The notes under the pieces were generated by a model. The model had not been told where the DNA came from. It did no database searches and saw only the letters and a program-made list of their open reading frames with translations. Shown piece by piece: positions 63,090 to 64,000 of a stretch of DNA of 64,000 nucleotides. Source of the DNA: JAOPZW01 sp963707695 (GTDB taxonomy: Bacteria > Actinomycetota > Thermoleophilia > Solirubrobacterales > Solirubrobacteraceae); contig CAVPQY010000004.1 of assembly GCA_963707695.1 (NCBI GenBank), positions 744,001 to 808,000 on the forward strand, in the 5' to 3' direction. The position numbers and the translations under genes are program-made. Every line of letters begins with the position of its first letter. The first letter of the stretch is position 1.

Positions 63090-64000
63090 TCAGACCCGCG
63101 CGAGGGCGTCGCGACCGAGCTGGCGGTGGCTGCGTCGCCCGGCGTTGGCCAGCGTGAAGTCGAGCTCGGCGAGCAGGGTCCGCAGGACGTGGGTGACGCC
63201 CGCCTGCCCGTCCAGGGCCAGGCCGAAGACGTACGGACGACCGACCAGGACGGCCTCGGCGCCCAGCGCGAGCGCCTTGTAGACGTCCGTGCCGGTGCGG
63301 ACCCCGGAGTCGAACAGGACCGGGAGCCGGTCGCCGACGGCGTCCACGATGCGCGGCAGGGCGTCGACCGACCCGAGCGCGGCGTCGCGACGGCGGCCGC
63401 GGTGGTTCGACACCACCATGCCGTCGAAGCCGTGCCTGGCCGCGAGCCTCGCGTCCCGGACGGTCTGGACGCCGGTCAGCAGGATCGGGCCGTCCCACGC
63501 ACCGCGGATCGGCCCCAGTGGCTTCCAGCTCCCGCCCGGCCGCGGCGGCGTGAGCAGGAGGTGCGTGCAGCCCGCGGCGCGAGCCCGCCGGAGGGGGCGG
63601 ACATCGACGTCGTCGCCATCGGGCCAGTCGAGCTGGTACCAGCGCGATCCCGTGCCACCGGCCGCGGCGACCGCTTCGATGGAGGTGCTGGCCCGCGCCG
63701 ACTGGACGTAGGTGAGCTCCAGGGCGGCGGCCGCGCGAGCGCTCGCCAGCTCCCCGTCGGGGTGCGCCAGTCGCTGGCGCCGCACCGGCGCGAGGATGAC
63801 CGGCGCGGGCATGCGGGCACCCAGGACGGTCGTGTTCAGGTCGCGGTCGGCGCGATCGAGGAACATCCGCGGGACGATCCGCCAGCCGTGGAACGCCCGG
63901 GCGTTCGCGCGCACGGCCTCAGCGCCTCCGGCGCCGGCCAGGAAGTGCTCCCGAGCCCGCCGGCCGAGGACCTTCGAGGCCTGGGCCTCCAGCTCGGACA
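63090..64000 (-). CDS. FMN-dependent alpha-hydroxyacid dehydrogenase-like protein (5' end outside window)
   Basis: At least 302 residues; the frame runs off the right edge (LEAQASKVLGRRAREHFLAG). Lactate/glycolate oxidase-like TIM barrel: RMFLDRADRDLNTTVLG, APVILAP, VVSNHRGR with the catalytic His, VLFDSGVRTGTDVYKALALGAEAVLVGRPYV and LLAELDFTLANAG. Compared with the family it has QLD instead of QLY and LTGV instead of LKGV, and a shortened middle, so two FMN/substrate residues are replaced. Oxidase activity is therefore doubtful. Downstream 63025-63089 is empty. Confidence 0.8.
   Translation of the reverse strand, partial: SELEAQASKVLGRRAREHFLAGAGGAEAVRANARAFHGWRIVPRMFLDRADRDLNTTVLGARMPAPVILAPVRRQRLAHPDGELASARAAAALELTYVQSARASTSIEAVAAAGGTGSRWYQLDWPDGDDVDVRPLRRARAAGCTHLLLTPPRPGGSWKPLGPIRGAWDGPILLTGVQTVRDARLAARHGFDGMVVSNHRGRRRDAALGSVDALPRIVDAVGDRLPVLFDSGVRTGTDVYKALALGAEAVLVGRPYVFGLALDGQAGVTHVLRTLLAELDFTLANAGRRSHRQLGRDALARV

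Overview
This is a very GC-rich window in which genes often start with GTG and overlap their neighbours by 4 bp (GTGA or ATGA junctions). Together with the hrcA-dnaJ-prmA order and the era/ybeY/phoH block, this points to a high-GC Actinomycetota, most likely class Thermoleophilia (Solirubrobacterales-like). That taxonomic call is inference.

Layout. (1) 1-10613, minus strand: one almost gapless gene train. It runs phytoene/squalene synthase, FAD reductase, PAS-GGDEF-EAL c-di-GMP protein, hisIE, trpE, trpG, trpD, trpC, an HtrA protease, trpF and the start of trpB. (2) 10.6-34.7 kb: core housekeeping. An ArsA/Get3-like ATPase is followed by era-ybeY-phoH-yqeY, a primary-type sigma factor, a PRC-barrel/DUF2382 stress pair, hrcA-dnaJ-prmA, two hot-dog dehydratases, an SDR, lepA, a GAF-GGDEF protein, rpsT, an AlkZ-like winged-helix protein, holA-comEC-comEA, a LOG-like protein and leuS. 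(3) 34692-40308: a tRNA-Ala(GGC) gene and a 5.5-kb degenerate genomic island. The island is bounded by a 44-bp direct repeat of the tRNA 3' half. It holds small enzymes (quinone reductase-like, DHFR-like, SnoaL-like, VOC) mixed with frameshifted and truncated relics. A frameshifted tyrosine-recombinase C-terminus lies just outside the right repeat, which suggests an older element beneath the present one. (4) 40.6-64 kb: accessory, stress and envelope genes. These include a large exported metzincin-like protease, two large LuxR-type ATPase regulators, HdeD, DoxX, amphi-Trp, a GH15 glycosidase (frameshifted), an AI-2E transporter, CorA, SulP, a cyclase (frameshifted), a methyltransferase and a truncated FMN alpha-hydroxyacid dehydrogenase.

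The main discovery is in region 4. A 27-bp element (inner dyad ATCACGC-N5-GCGTGAT, then a conserved GAC..CTC tail) occurs five times between 47.4 and 57.8 kb. Each copy has the same orientation relative to its gene and lies 26-57 bp before the start codon. The genes are HdeD, DoxX/amphi-Trp, GH15, a 78-residue protein followed by AI-2E, and a coiled-coil protein. This looks like a small, apparently undescribed local regulon, and the MalT-like regulator encoded among the sites is the natural candidate controller.

Several otherwise intact genes (GH15, cyclase, peroxiredoxin-like) differ from a full reading frame by one base. They are either recent pseudogenes or sequence errors.
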